Source of the DNA: Cladopsammia gracilis
Taxonomy: Eukaryota; Cnidaria; Anthozoa; Scleractinia; Dendrophylliidae
DNA length: 64,000 bases
Reading direction: 5' to 3'
Assembly (NCBI GenBank): GCA_022457155.1
Contig: JAJGOT010000220.1
Span: 1,088,501-1,152,500, forward strand
Below are positions 23,291 through 36,563 of this stretch, piece by piece (position 1 is the first letter of the stretch; the number at the start of each line of letters is the position of its first letter). Below the pieces are notes generated by a model that was given only the letters and a program-made list of their open reading frames with translations, searched no databases and was not told where the DNA came from. The position numbers and the translations under genes were made by a program.

Positions 23291-23660
23291 GTAAGAAATA
23301 CAATCTTGTTTTTTGATTATCGAAAGTTATTTTTACGCTTTTCAACTTTATACAGTCATATACATGTAAAGTCAAATCACCACAAAAAGTCACCATCCTG
23401 CAGATGCCTCCTTTAAGCTAGTGCACTCTTAACAACTTACTTATTAGTCATGGCCCAATTCCTCAGAGAACAAGGGCAGGCAATCAGGGCTGGAAGAAAT
23501 GAAAAGGGCAAAATTGATGAGAGTGAAGTTTCAAACACTTTTGCCGGCCAGCCTCAATTGTCTGACCCTGCAGGGTCTTCAAGGATTGGCACAGGTCTGT
23601 CCATTTATATTTCTATAACCCTTAAACCTTTAACCCCCAAGCGTGCCAAATATTGAAAAA

Positions 23661-23860
23661 CAAATGGTACCATACAAAAGTACTTCTAAAGAGGTTTCAT
23701 TTGAATGGTCACACCATAGGATTTCATCAACAGACTCAAAAGTTAGAACAAATGGTACCACGCAAAAGTACTGCTGAAGAGGTTTCATTTGAATGGTCAC
23801 ACCATAGGATTTCATCAACAGACTCAAAAGTTAGAACAAATGGTACCATGCAAAAGTTAG
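23661..23860. repeat. 88 bp tandem repeat, about 2.3 copies
   Basis: CAAATGGTACCA starts units at 23661, 23749 and 23837, each continuing with GAGGTTTCATTTGAATGG and ATTTCATCAACAGACTC. The spacing is exactly 88 bp and the units are nearly identical. Confidence 0.85.
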
Positions 23861-23916
23861 CACTACACTACATGTCTCCATAATTGACTCTGGAAGGGAA
23901 AGGGTTAAAACCCCAT

Positions 23917-24606
23917 GATTGACATACAGATTCTCTTCACTGGACTACATCCTTGATGATTGACATCAAGATTCTCTTCACTGGTCTACATCCCTGATGA
24001 TTGACATACAGATTCTCTTCACTGGACTACATCCCTGATGATCGACATACAGATTCTCTTCACTGGTCTACACCCCTGATGATTGACATACAGATTGTCT
24101 TCACTGCACTACATCCCTGATGATTGACATACAGATTCTCTTCACTGGACTACATCCCTGATGATTGATATACAGATTCTCTTCACTGGACTACATCCCT
24201 GATGATTGATATGCAGATTCTCTTCACTGGCCTACACCCCTGATGATTGACATGCAGATTCTCTTCACTGCACTACATCCCTGATGATTGACATACAGAT
24301 TCTCTTCACTGGACTACATCCCTGATGATTGACATCCAGATTCTCTTCACTGGTCTACATCCCTGATGATTGACATACAGATTCTTTTCACTGGACTACA
24401 TCCCTGATATTTGACATACAGATTCTCTTCACTGGACTACATGCCTGATGATTGGCTTACAGATTCTCTTCACTGGACTACATCCCTGATGATTGACATA
24501 CAGATTCTCTTCACTGGACTACATCCCTGATGATTGACATACAGATTTTCTTCACTGGACTACATCCCTAATGATTGACATGCAGATTCTCTTCACTGCA
24601 CTACAT
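23917..24606. repeat. 41 bp satellite, about 17 copies
   Basis: The unit contains GATTGACATACAGATTCTCT and TCACTGGACTACATCCCT and repeats every 41 bp with scattered single-base changes (GACATACAG / GATATGCAG, GGACTAC / GCACTAC). It starts abruptly after AACCCCAT and ends at CTACATATAT. It lies about 630 bp after the last recognised Roc-COR exon. Confidence 0.9.
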
Positions 24607-26041
24607 ATATTTCTTATTTTTTACAGTACAATACAAAACAAACTGTAAACATCATGTTAACATCATATTTAAGGTGGCTGAACACAGTTTGCACGTGCTC
24701 TTCAATTTCAGCTGCTTACGTGAGTCAGCGCGTGCAGAGTTTTGAGAAAAACAAACGTGGCGCCTATTCAGGGTTCATTTTATTTTGCTCAGCATGGATC
24801 ACGAAAGTGTTGTTTATCATCTTAAAATCAAACAATTTGTTGTTCGTAAAAATGTTTGTTGAATCAATAGTTAATTTATAGAACCATTGAAGAAATACAC
24901 TGCCTTTTTGGTTGTTTTTGTCTTTGGATCGAGAACCCAGTCAAATGCAACGCATGCACAGTTGACCAGAAAAATTGTGAGTGGATGTTTTAGCGACTTT
25001 CCTCGGAAACATGCTGATTTCTACGGAACCACTCGTTAGAATTTCACGAAATTTGACACAGTCAATAGTTCCGAATATGCCGAACTCGCCTGCCATCAAA
25101 AAACTGAAATCTAACAAAGGAGATTTTTACAAAATGCAAACATATTAAACCACAAATTACGGAAGATCCCTCTGTCAAAATTACACGAGACCAGGTGTTA
25201 ACATGCAAATATTTTTACGAGTTTATTGGAGACAAATGATGGACAAAATCTAACTACTAGATTTTCTGAAAATAAACGAGACCAAATATTGCAGGCTGAT
25301 TTACAATCCACCGTGTTGCCATGGCAACACCCTAAAAGCTCAACAAAAATATCAAAATATATAGCTTGTTGCTTAATCCAATCCAAATCCAAATCCAAAT
25401 CGAGCGTGTCAACCTGGGACGTTTCCTGTTCATGTCGCGTTGGATGTCATTTTCCGGCCACATTCCGCCTCAAACGAGTAGTGAGTGTTGTTCGTCCGAT
25501 CTGTTCGTCCTTGACCTCAAGCGAGGAGCGACAGTATCGTTCGATCTGTTCGTACTTTACCTCAAGCGTGTAGCGAGAGTGTTGTTCTTCCTTGACCTGA
25601 CAAGCATGTAGTCAGAGATTGTTGTTCGTCCGATCTGTTCGTCCTTGATCTCATTGAAGCGTGGAGTGAGAGCGTTGTTCGTCCTTGGAGCAGGAGCGTT
25701 GTTCTATCTCTGCAGTTTAGTAAATTTTTAAGGTTTTTACACTTATAAGGATCATTTTGTTGTATCATAATCGTGATACAGTGACGTTTTTACCGCTGCT
25801 TTTACGTACGTAAAGAGAAGCTTTTGATTTTTCGTCGTGCGTGTGTGCGTAATTTCACACCAGCTGTCAGCCTGTCACCCACTTCGGTTTGTTTTTGAAA
25901 TATCGGCACAGTTTTGCCACAGTTATACAGTACCATTATACCTGATTATACCACTTTGTTCACCACGAAATAAGTCAACTGCATTGTAACAAGCCTCGCT
26001 CAAACACAGAGCCATCACGGTGAAATCACGGCAAATACACT
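24607..26041. other. intergenic or intronic, no gene seen
   Basis: This stretch holds an ATCCAA-type mini-repeat (25375-25402) and a degenerate array around GTTGTTCGTCCGATCTGTTC (about 25460-25700) with spacing of roughly 60-150 bp. No exon was recognised. Confidence 0.5.
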
Positions 26042-26049
26042 GTAAGCTA

Positions 26050-26080
<31 letters not shown>

Positions 26081-26121
26081 CATTATTATTATTATTATTA
26101 TTATTAATATTATTATTATTA
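26042..26121. repeat. (ATT)n microsatellite
   Basis: ATT units with a few interruptions. Similar ATT tracts lie at 41166-41205 and 41676-41764. Confidence 0.9.
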
Positions 26122-26354
26122 CAAGTGAAACCGGAAATAATATATTATAAATAATTTAACATTCCATAGACTATAGTCCAGAAAAGAACTTAAACAACGT
26201 TAAAGAAAAAATCTGCGCCATTCAAGTAAATCCTGCAAATAAACATGTGTATACCACATGGCCTGCTTTTCAAAGGTGCTAATTGTGGTATTGGGAGGGT
26301 TCATACTAAATATATAGAGTTTGAGGGGGGCAGCAAAAAAATGTCCTTACCCTT

Positions 26355-26524
26355 AAAGTCCCATGTTCACCCATTCTGCTTTGCACGCCTGATGTTTTTT
26401 GTTTTGAAACAGTTCAATTGTTCAATGTAGCATTATGATTGGCTGGCACGTCGATTTTTCGATTTTCCATCTGTGCGAAAATCAGCCCGGGCACGCAAAG
26501 CAGATTGGGTGAACATGGGCCTTT
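26355..26524. mobile_element. 170 bp foldback element
   Basis: AAAGTCCCATGTTCACCCAT with TCTGCTTTGCACGC at the left is mirrored by GCACGCAAAGCAGAT and TGGGTGAACATGGGCCTTT at the right. Confidence 0.75.
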
Positions 26525-26535
26525 AATAGTAAATA

Positions 26536-26630
26536 GAGGTTATTCAGCATAAAGTTGTGTAATACGGCTGAGTATTTACTGACTAGTAAAAATGCCCAGC
26601 TGTATTACACAACTTTTTACTGAATAAATG
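26536..26630. repeat. AAAGTTGTGTAATAC hairpin element, copy 1
   Basis: GAGGTTATTCAGCATAAAGT, then TGTGTAATACGGCTG, is mirrored by AGCTGTATTACACAACTTTT and ACTGAATAA. A related hairpin is at 58496-58620, and both are followed about 100-200 bp later by an AGTGTAATAACATG motif. Confidence 0.65.
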
Positions 26631-28559
26631 TTTATTATACGACAGAAATATTCTCCTAAAGGCTAAGTTTTTGTAGCTGTTTTCCTAGTGCACGGTCAGA
26701 AGAGTGTAATAACATGTCATATTTGCACCCGTTTTGATGCATATTTGCACTTTACAATGCTATGTCGAATAATAATGTATCATACATTGTATTTGCACTT
26801 GTTTTGGTGCATATTTGTAATGTCAAATGCTACATGCATGTTGCAAAATAACACCATATACACTGATTTATAATACAACAGTATTTGAAAAAATACATAT
26901 TTATTTAAATTTCAATGATAATACATTAAAAAGACTTTCTGACACACATAAAAGGTAATTGATTTGACAAAATGTACTGGTCATTATTATTAAACTATTG
27001 TCACTTTCCATATCTTCCCTATATCAACCATTGTACATTCACTTGGAAGATGACAAAGCTTTAGAAAAAAGTAAGAACATTGTCGTGATCAAACCGTACA
27101 TGTATATAACCAATTCACTAAGAAGAATGTCCTATCCATCAAGTGATCTAAATCACTTTGACAGCTCCTCATTTTTTTGTTTTGTTTATTACTTTAATTT
27201 ACTATTTGTTTTCATGTTTTTAAGAAAAAAAAAAGAAATCCAGTTTGCCAATGTTTCAATGTACATGTACCTCAATAGAACCTTTTAAAAATTTTTTGCA
27301 ATAATCACTGGGTGGCCTTTTTCGTAGCATCCAAAAATGGCCACAAACAGAACCTCAGAAAGCAATATACCCTGGTTGAGAATGACCCTTTAATGATTTA
27401 AAGGGAAGGTCGGATAATTACACTACAACGCTGTGTACAAACAGACAGTATCATTATTAACTGAAAATATTTTAGTCATTGTAAAAAATGCCATTTACTG
27501 TACTAGTTCAGTCGTAGAACATCCACCTTATGCTTATACTGAATATACCAAGGGATGCCTCTTCAACAGTCTGTTGAAATAGAAAACTTTTAATTTAAGC
27601 ATGTTCGCACTTATTGTTGATGTGCATCCTTACTGCACAATCATACAGTTTATGTCACAATGCCATGCTACATCATGCAACTCAGCCGTACACAGAGTTG
27701 GAAAACTAACCACATCAACGGTTGGTAGCCATTGTATTAACTTTGCTAAATAAAAGATAGTGTCACGTCCATTTTTTTGCATTCATTTTTATCTCGTTAA
27801 TGCGCATGCGCATTAAGCGAGATTTCGGAGTCAGTCACGAAAAAAGGGACAAAAGTTGTTAACAAAATTTTGTGGACTTTTGTCCGGGGGGGTTTCTTCC
27901 TTCTTCTTTATAGAAGTTATATTAGGGCATTGAAGATATGGTTGGTTAAACCGGTTAGGATTTCAAGAAGGGCGTCACATACTGCACCTAAAATTTTTGG
28001 GGAGCACCCCCGGACCTATTGTTAATTTCCCTAGGGTATTGGGATGTCAGAACTTGTCATGAACTTGTCATATCTCACATTACGTTACCGCAAAGGCATT
28101 AAGTTCTTTTTAAGTTTCGATATCTCACGTTACCTATCAGCTTCAATCATTGTCGTAAAGGCAAAAATAGGTCAAATGCGTTTTTTGGCAAACGCAGTTT
28201 GAGAATTTCACGGTGTATTTTTACGAATGGCGACGTTTTAAGAAAGTTAAATGGGACGGGAAAGTTTGTGTTTTAATATGAGCGATATGGCAGAGCAAAA
28301 TTTGCGTTTGTTCTAGTACGCGGGTGGCGGCTTAGAATTTTAAACATGAACACTTATCAGCATAAGTGGAAAAGCGTTATTTCCTGAATTATTCTAGAGC
28401 TCTCACGCAAGTATGAACCTACCTGCCATACTTTGGAGTCTGCTTAATGCAGGTTTTAGTGTAATCAGAAATCTTACTCATTTAATCTTACACTGAAAAG
28501 GGCTCGTGTGGTCAGCCCCTAGGTCAACCCGCGTTCGCGTGCTAGGACAAAATGACGAA

Positions 28560-28740
28560 ACAAAATACACAACATGTATCTCACTTGTCGCACTTCCCAT
28601 TAGAAAAGGTAGCTCCATTTCCAACTGAGCCTTTGTAACAGCTTTCCCGTCGATCTTCTCTAATCGGAACAACTTTAAATCAAACTCACCGAGTCCAAAC
28701 TTTTCGCTTATTGTTTGATTATATGTCCATTGAATTGTGC
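28560..28740 (-). other. open frame shared by both Helentron-like copies (possible captured exon)
   Basis: The minus strand encodes TIQWTYNQTISEKFGLGEF, DLKLFRLEKIDGKAVTKAQL and EMELPFLMGSATS, between an ACAAAG acceptor-like site and a GTGAGA donor-like site. The equivalent in copy 2 is about 52265-52445 and keeps the frame, with a few substitutions including one in the donor. It could be an exon captured from a host gene. I do not recognise the domain. Confidence 0.3.
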
Positions 28741-29040
28741 TTTGTCATGTCAAGCGGTATGCGACTTATGTGTCATTCGAATGCCGATCCTTTGTCATCA
28801 TCTCGATAAAAACTCAGAATAACTTTGACCACGCCACTCGACGCCATCACGGAGATCAAGGTCAACGCTCTACGACCCTGGTACCTTTCGCATATAATAT
28901 CGGTTAATATGTCACCTGGTCACGCAGCGAGGCAGGTAAAAGTCACAAAATAGCTTTTGCTGTTAGGAAAAAACTATGTTGCTTTTATTAACAACAACAA
29001 TCGTTAATTTAGTATAATTAATAGAATGTCACTTAACTGT

Positions 29041-29305
29041 TACCGTATTTTCTCGATTAAACGCCGGGCCCCGAATAAACGCCGGGTATAATTGAGGAAG
29101 TTGTAATTAAGCTCCTCAAATGTTTGTTTGTGGTATAATAAACTTAAGATTTAAGGGCAAGGTACAAGGCTGCCAAGAAAAACGAATAATAACCCTTTCT
29201 TAAAAAATGGCGGGCGAGAAAAAACTGCTGATACAAAGAAACGCCGGGTCCACAAGGTCAAGTTTGAAATAAACGCCGGGGGCATTTAATAGAGAAAATA
29301 CGGTA
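29041..29305. mobile_element. TACCGTATTTTCTC-ended miniature element, copy in Helentron 1
   Basis: The ends TACCGTATTTTCTCGATTAA and its near complement TTAATAGAGAAAATACGGTA bracket 265 bp containing four AAACGCCGGG motifs, two near each end. A TA at each border would fit Tc1/mariner-type insertion. Confidence 0.65.
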
Positions 29306-30723
29306 ACTTTTCATTTATCAGTTAACTACTATATTTTTGGGCAATTGTCAGTTAACTGTTAACCCCATCAGCACCCTCCTAAATGCACTGGTATTCTGAA
29401 TTTCACTTTTGCCGAAACGCAATTGGCATGAAAACAAAACGAAAAAAACTCGCGAGATAATAACGCCTTTTTCACAACATTTCACCCACGACTGAAAAAC
29501 CTTAAACAAATACTGATGAAAAATGGAGTTTCGTTCAAAACCAACCATTCCTGAAAACTATTTACAAAACGCCGCCTAACACATCATACAAGACGTAAAT
29601 CACTTAACGACACGACTCATAACAGCCAAACTTTGAAAGCTAATATAAATGCATCGCAACCGCAAAACCACATAGCGGAGTCGGTGCAGGCCTGTCATGA
29701 ACCTCATTTCGATCTAAGGGAAACTAAAAAAGTGACCGCCAGGAGTGGTTCCCTGTTTATCCGCTCCAGACCCAATATTTTCTATATAAGTGCGTCCATA
29801 GCAGACGTGACCGAAAAATGACCACGTGATCACCATTTTCCCGCCATTTTTCACGTCAAAATATATAAAACAGCAGACTTGATACTTTAGCTAACTAGAA
29901 AACTTTCCGTTTCATTATGCAAGAGTAGGAACAGCAAAATACCATAAATTTTGACTTTCGTTCTATTTTCGAATACTGCTGGAGAGTTGAAAAAGAAATG
30001 GCTGATGGCGCGATGTCTGCTAAACATAGCTCAAATTGTCCTGGCATGGGGAAAGGCAGCTCTAGAGAAATGACATGTTGTTACGGCCTCCTTCCATTAG
30101 ATTCGGCAAATGTGAAGTTCAATGTTTGAACCTGGCCTTACTTTAAAGAATATTAAAGATTCAGTCACCATTTGTTGTGTCAATTGATATTTTAATAATT
30201 AATATTAATGTCTCATCTGATCAGATATAAAGTCATTGCACGTGACGTATTATCGATGTGGGCTTTTAATTGTTTTGAAATTGCGGCAATCTATTGTATT
30301 TGATTTAGAAAGTCTTTTCCATTGTCAAATATCCCAACAGAAAATAGACAATGAATAACTGAAAATGCACTGTGTAAATTGAACCAACAACACATTTTCA
30401 TCGTCAATTAGCTAGCAAGGCGGGAAAAGTCTTTCACTTTCACTTCACTAACATCAAAATTATTTACATTCACACTCGTGATTCTTTGTTACTCATAACT
30501 TTTTTTGACTTGCACCAACACGAATTTTCAAACCAAGTTCTCTCAATCTTCTCTATCCTGCCAAGAACCATATCCAGTTGACTACTGCGCCTCGCATTTT
30601 CTACATAATGTCTGATTCTACAACGCCATCTTTACCATATTTATTTTATATTTATTTTAGATTCTTCTTGTTTTAACCTCATGTTTCAACGCATTAACGA
30701 GATGGCTTTAAGAGCCCTTTGAT

Positions 30724-33141
30724 TTTTAATTCATTTATTTATCCGGGGACATCTGATTAGCATAAATACACACTGTGGCTAGTTTAAACACTACCCTGGC
30801 CCTGACATGAGTTACTTATTACCAAGCTGTAGCAAAAGTATTACAAAAATACATGTAATCAATGTTAGAAAATTTTTGGCCAACACTCCCCCCTCTCCTC
30901 CCAAGGGCAACATTCAGTTCTGTTACTTTTTTCATTAAGAACCATCTTCCTAAGATCAAGGATCCTTCCTAGGATCAAGACGTTTTGGCTAAATGAAATT
31001 GGCAATGCAATTACTGTCACTATGCAATGAAAGAGACAATTTCTTGCAAGTTATGTTCTGAGCATGTGTAGTCCATATAATAGGCATAGAACAGTATAAC
31101 TAAACAATAGTAATATTGTTAACACTGTGCTGTAGCAATCACACAGTATATATGAAGAGGCCCAAAATATACATGTAAATGTTCAGTATTTACAACGAAA
31201 ACATAATATAAACATACATGTAATATAAATCCACAACCAATTATTCTTATTGACATGGAAACTTGTATATTAACAATAGTTGTCAAATTAACATACCTTA
31301 GAAAGATCACACATTTGCAGTGGGTTTACAATGTGGTGTAGACTTTTATGTCTATAATCCATAACAGTACATGTAGAGTATGTGATGTTTCCTGGGAGAA
31401 ACAATTTGAATAATATAGTAAGTGAGCATCTTGAATTGATTGATCAATTTTTCAGACATAAAAAAAGGATTAACTGCTGGTATACATGCACCTAGTTCAG
31501 CCGAGGGAGGGCTGTCACTAAGGGCCAGGGACCGGGGATTTCCTCTGGCTACTATGAGCGTGACCCCAGCTACTAACTTCCATAGGAAAATAGAAGGAAA
31601 ATAGAACCAAAAGAACTCCCCAGCTGTTAGATTCTCCGCCTACTAATTACATTTACCCAGCAACTTGAATCTTAGTGACAGCCCTGCTTGCTGAATATTG
31701 CAATTGTTAATAGTGACATTAAATTATTCTTTCACTTTAAGCAAGGCACTGGGGCTTGTAAAAACAGTTTGCAATTTGATTGCCTTTCTACAGGTAAACA
31801 AAGAACTAATTGTTTGAGTATATACTTAAGCACTTTACATTTAAGCAATTAATTTTTTTCCAAGGAGTGGAGTGAGCAAGTTCCTTACTGCAGAGCACAA
31901 GGGTCAGAAAAATAGAGCATCTTTAGATTCCTAATTCCACATGTAACTGACAAAGACAGAAGAGCAAGGCTGATGAAACATGTCTTGCAGAATTGAAACT
32001 GTGGTTCTCTTATTACAAAGTACCTATCTTAAATAAAAGTATATATTAAATCTTTATTACTCATGGCATAGATGAGGAAGACGTTATAAATTTGTCCTTG
32101 CCATAAGTGCATGCAAATTTATGCATGCATATTTTTGTCTCACTGATCTGATTGGTTGACAATTGAGGCCTCGTGATTTTGTGGCCTCATGTGTGTTAAC
32201 TTGAGAAGCAGAAAGAAGAATAACAGCATATAAGTTTTCAAGACAATGCAGGGCATTCATGGATGGATAGGACTGTTTGATATTGTGTTCACCGCTTGTT
32301 GCCACATGGGATTTTTGTTCCAGCAAGTTTTGTGTTTTATATAACTTTGCATTTCAGTTACGATGGTGGTTTTGAGTGTCAGCTACTGAATGCAGTCTTA
32401 CTTTTTAGACATAATTTTATGTTCCTCTAGAAAAGCACTCAAAAGATTTGGGAATCAAACACTACAATGGGTTCAAGACACCACAAGTTCAAGCTGTGTA
32501 CAGCTTCTTGTTTATTTATACCATCCAAGTTTCATTGTCACAGCTTTAATACTATTGATATTACATGGGAGGACAGAGGGAATCCCCTAATGCACAGTCC
32601 AATGAAAGGGCTCTAACAGCCATGCATCTCATGAATACGAAACAGCGTAAGGATAATTTTAGTTGTTCTTGATGTTTTGTAATTTAGCAGTGTCACTGGT
32701 AATTAACACATCTTAGCATGACAGAAATATCCATTGTGTGAGACAGCTGGATGAGCCGAGTAAGCAAGCAATGACAGCAATACAGTGACATTTTCCATAA
32801 ATGCTACAAATCCATTTGAAAGCCACAGATTGGTTATAATTTTCCATACTAAGTTTGAAGTCCAAGAAACGAAGAGTAAACAGATTTTAAAATATTTTAA
32901 ACATTTTTGCATGACATAAATATGCACCAAATCATACAAACTCAGAAGTAACATAAATTAATATAACATCAGCTCACATGTACACTCTGCTATATTTAAC
33001 TCACATGCATTACATTGTGTCTCTTAAGAAATTTAATTATTTCTGCCAGCTGCTTCTAAAAATATGGTAGAAAGAACTGTAAGTAATAACACATGCTGCA
33101 AGATTGGGCATTATTAAATAAATAAATAAATAAACTGCCCT
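30724..33141. other. AT-rich stretch, one miniature element, no gene seen
   Basis: Apart from the 178 bp element at 31508, only short frames without splice support are present. Confidence 0.5.
31508..31685. mobile_element. AGGGCTGTCACTAAG-ended miniature element
   Basis: The ends AGGGCTGTCACTAAG and CTTAGTGACAGCCCT are exact complements around 178 bp. Confidence 0.75.
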
Positions 33142-33362
33142 CCCCCCCCCGACATTTGTCAGGCATGCTATAACTTTTCCTCCCCAAGGGTGGGGCATTT
33201 ACCAAAACAGGTCAGCCTATGGGTGGGGCATTGTCAAAACAACCTAACATCTTTCAGATTTTAAAAGTTGACTAGTATAATGTTTAGTTTTTTTTTTTTA
33301 TTTTAAATTTCCTGATTTCCCTCAAAAATACAAAAAACTGATAAACATTGTTTGGGCCACAC

Positions 33363-33606
33363 ACTTTTCAAGTGAACCGGAGCAAAATGAAGCAACAGAC
33401 TGAACGCAGTCATATTCCATTTTGGGCTTTCACACAATTTTCAAGATAGGCAGGCTAGTGCCTTATCTTTCAAGTGCCACAGAAGATACGTAATATCACG
33501 GTAAATTGTCATGATGTTGAGGTCTTATTTACCAACATTTCTAAATTCCAATTCGATCAAGAATTTTAGAGGGCCACCTCAGAGTCAAACGTTTTGCGGG
33601 AACAAA
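33363..33606. repeat. 244 bp direct repeat, copy A
   Basis: Identical to 36564-36807 except for one base (CTAAATTCC versus CTAAATTTC). It begins ACTTTTCAAGTGAACCGGAG. Confidence 0.92.
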
Positions 33607-34036
33607 AAAATTAAGATACATGCATACAAAGAAACTAGTCCCCAGACCCCCTATTTGCTCATGTGTATAGCCCACCTTAATTTTGAAAATCCAGAACCGT
33701 ACCCGGCATGACGAAATGTTATAAGCGAATGCCTTCCTTGCCACGTTGACTGTATTTGCATTTATCAAACCATGTTTCTAAAAAACGTTTAAAGGTACTT
33801 GGAGGCATAGTCACGTGACTGATGATGTCATCGCACTCAGTCAATTAAAATAGGTATATTATGGTAGGTGTAAATAGCATGTGGTGTAGGATCCTCATAC
33901 ACTCAAAATTGAGTTATTTGGCATCGAAAATTTTTCTGGTGCAAAGGGTGCTGGGAAGGTTTTTATTATAATTATAATATATTATTACTCATGCGCGAAG
34001 CGGCATGAGGTAAGGTTTCGGCTCCGTTTTTCTTGT

Positions 34037-36460
34037 TATTACTCATGCGCGTAGCGCAATGAGTTATAAAATGCCCTCCGTTTTTCTTTTTTTTATTTTT
34101 TGTGTCACGATTTTGCATGCAAATTTATGCACGAATATTTTAAATTGTTCACTTCCGGTTCATAGCTTTGCCATTTACACTTCCGCTTTAGTGACTTTCC
34201 GGCTACTCTCACTTCCGGCAAAACATCGTTACTGAAGTATCACGACAGCGTCTCCTACAACCCTACTCACATTAGTAATGTTCACGTCAGGTATATATTA
34301 TTGTCACAAGAATGACTGGCTTCATTGTGGTACAGCCTACATTTATAAAACATTCATTAGTAACGTGGTTTGCAGGTACGATGACTGAAGAAAAGGAATA
34401 GCTCTTCTCCATGTCGGACGTCTTCTTATCTTGTTTAAAATATTAAAATATAAATTGCTTCTTTTCTTATGGTACATTGAAATATAAGACAAATGTTTGA
34501 TACGCATGCGCATGACAAACATTTTCCGTCATTTGGTCTTATTGGCGTATAAGTCAGTCCTGTATTTCTCCCATCGAGGTGAACGTTGCTTTTATGCACA
34601 GCATACAATGTGAGGCCGAATTTGTCGCGATTCTGAAAAACTAAGAGCTATTTTTAATCAGAGTTTTTCCGAGGTAAAAAGGCCAAACATCGATCTCTCG
34701 CACTGATAAGCATATTGTCAATTTATTCCTCTTTTTACTGCCGATTCTTTACAATGTCTGTATCGGAGAAGTCCTCGCTGCCTGTGGTGAGTAATTTCAA
34801 GACTTTTTTAAAGAAAGAACAATAGAAACACACGGCAAAACAGCGTCGTTACTTCAGCCCATCACATTTACTAAAAAATTTGGACTTCGGGACCGGACTT
34901 CTGTGGATTATGGACTATGGAATGCGTGTCATATTAATGTCGATTTTTACTGACTTTATTGCTTTTTGTGATTACAAGGTTACTAGTAATCACTATGTTG
35001 TCACCTGTGTAAGTAAGTCCGACTTTCCGAAGCGCGAAGTTGTGCCGAGTTCAATCGATTGCTGTACGATGAGACAGTTCTAATAGCTTCCGATTGGACG
35101 ACTCGATTGTCAAGGCAGTTCTGTTTGTACGTGCGCGCTTTGGATCCGTGGGAAAGGTAAATGGAGCTTTCTCGTTCTTTTTACTGCTTTACCAAGCACA
35201 GGTATCACCAAATGTGGCCAAGTATTGTTTTCAAAGATTACTTTAGGTGTTTTCGTGGTTTGGAAAAAGGTTTTAGTGAAAAATCGAGCTGTGAATCGAA
35301 GTGTTTGTTTGCAGACCATGAGCTATCCGAACACACGATTCAAACGCCGCCAGCATTTCATCCTTTGACTATTCAGAACTGCTTTTTTGAACAGCGAAAG
35401 CATTATGCGAATCATTTTTCCGGATAAGATTGGCATTCTATTACACAGGAAAAGTCGGCAATTTTAGAAAGCGTAATAAAAATATGTTGCTGAATTGAAT
35501 TATTTTGTGATGTTTATTATATTTTCGCAGACGCTAGCCGGTTCCACGCAGTAATTAGGATACAATAAATCGCCAAGACTTCCAGAAGCAGAAAATCACT
35601 GAATTCTGAAAGGTGTTTGACTCTTTCAATCAAAGGAAAGACATTTTCATTTAAGGAAATGCGAGTTTCATTCAAAAGTTTCGACCTTTTATAGAAAATA
35701 TATTTTGGATTCAGTGGTCATATACAAACAGCTTGGTATATCAAATTACCGTTTCTCATGAAATTTGCATAAATCAAAACTGTGTATTTGCGACAACACT
35801 TTAAAGAAACTGTGAAGCCTGGAAAAAACTTATTAAAAATGGCAAAATCAAAGCATTTTTTAAAGAACCAGCTTTAAGTTATGGAAACATTTCATTTCGA
35901 TTTGGTCTTAAAATCACGGAGAGATTTTAGTGAATGCGTCACGCAACGTTTATTTACAAAATGTTTGACCAATTCATAGCAATTATCACCAAAGATTTGA
36001 AAACTTTAAAAAAATCCCGGATCTCCTGACTGCGATTTCTTGTTTATTTAGGGCCTACAAAAAGGTTAATGGCAATCCGGGCAGGAGGTGGTATCTGGGT
36101 TAAAAATCAAGGTGCGAGGGTGGGTCGGCCTGGCCGGGAAATCCGGGTGGGGGACGGGTAAAAAAATATTGCATCCGTCGGGGGGGGGGGGGGGGGGGGG
36201 GGGGGTCCTTATATTGATTATCAATTTTCTTTTTACAGCATGTGGGCCACATGCAGTCCTCGACTGCCTATTTTTTTTAAGTAGTCTTTTCAAATGTAAC
36301 AGAAATAATTCATGGCTTGGAAAGTAATAGACGAGTGTGGATTTGATCGGGAATCAATAAATTAAATATTAAAAGCGAGCACAGAAAAATTGGTAACTTC
36401 AATCAACGCGTCTTAGAGTCTCATGCGCATGAGTATAGGCTAAGTGTAGCCTCTTGTTAT
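34037..36460. mobile_element. 2.4 kb TTACTCATGCGC-family element
   Basis: The left end TTACTCATGCGCGTAGCGCA and the right end GCGCATGAGTATAGG...GCCTCTTGTTA mirror each other. It interrupts a smaller family member: the outer sequence reads CTCCGTTTTTCTTGTTA before it and TTTTTATTTTTTGTGTC after it, continuous in the copy at 39823-40292. An ATG-led stretch MSVSEKSSLPV before GTGAGTAA at 34754-34786 could be a small exon. No transposase was seen. Confidence 0.6.
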
Positions 36461-36563
36461 TTTTATTTTTTGTGTCACGATTTTGCATGCAAATTTATGC
36501 ACGTATATTTTAAATTGTGCACTTCCGGTTCATGTCTTTGCCATTTACACTTCCTGTTTAGTG

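Larger units (their letters stand above)
27790..30723 (+). mobile_element. Helentron-like non-autonomous rolling-circle element, copy 1
   Basis: The left end starts ATCTCGTTAATGCG; near the right end is the complement CGCATTAACGAGAT, followed by a short stem-loop GGCTTTAAGAGCC and CTTTGAT. Unequally placed short terminal inverted repeats, a 3' stem-loop beyond the right one, and insertion between two T residues without target duplication are the published hallmarks of Helentrons. A second copy at 47761-55144 shares both ends. No Rep/helicase is encoded, so it would depend on another element. Inside are a small TTACCGTATTTTCTC-ended element (29041-29305) and two short open frames on the minus strand. 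Confidence 0.65.

Noticed and set aside
23448..23594. Possible next Roc-COR exon between a TTATTAG acceptor and CAG|GTCTGT, in phase
   Set aside because: Two frames are open over the same bases and neither resembles the COR domain; the donor is only fair.
23917..24606. CRISPR-like regular repeats
   Set aside because: The 41 bp units are contiguous with no unique spacers, and the genome is animal; this is a satellite.
32084..32326. 80-residue minus-strand frame
   Set aside because: It has no splice signals, domain or neighbouring exon; probably chance.
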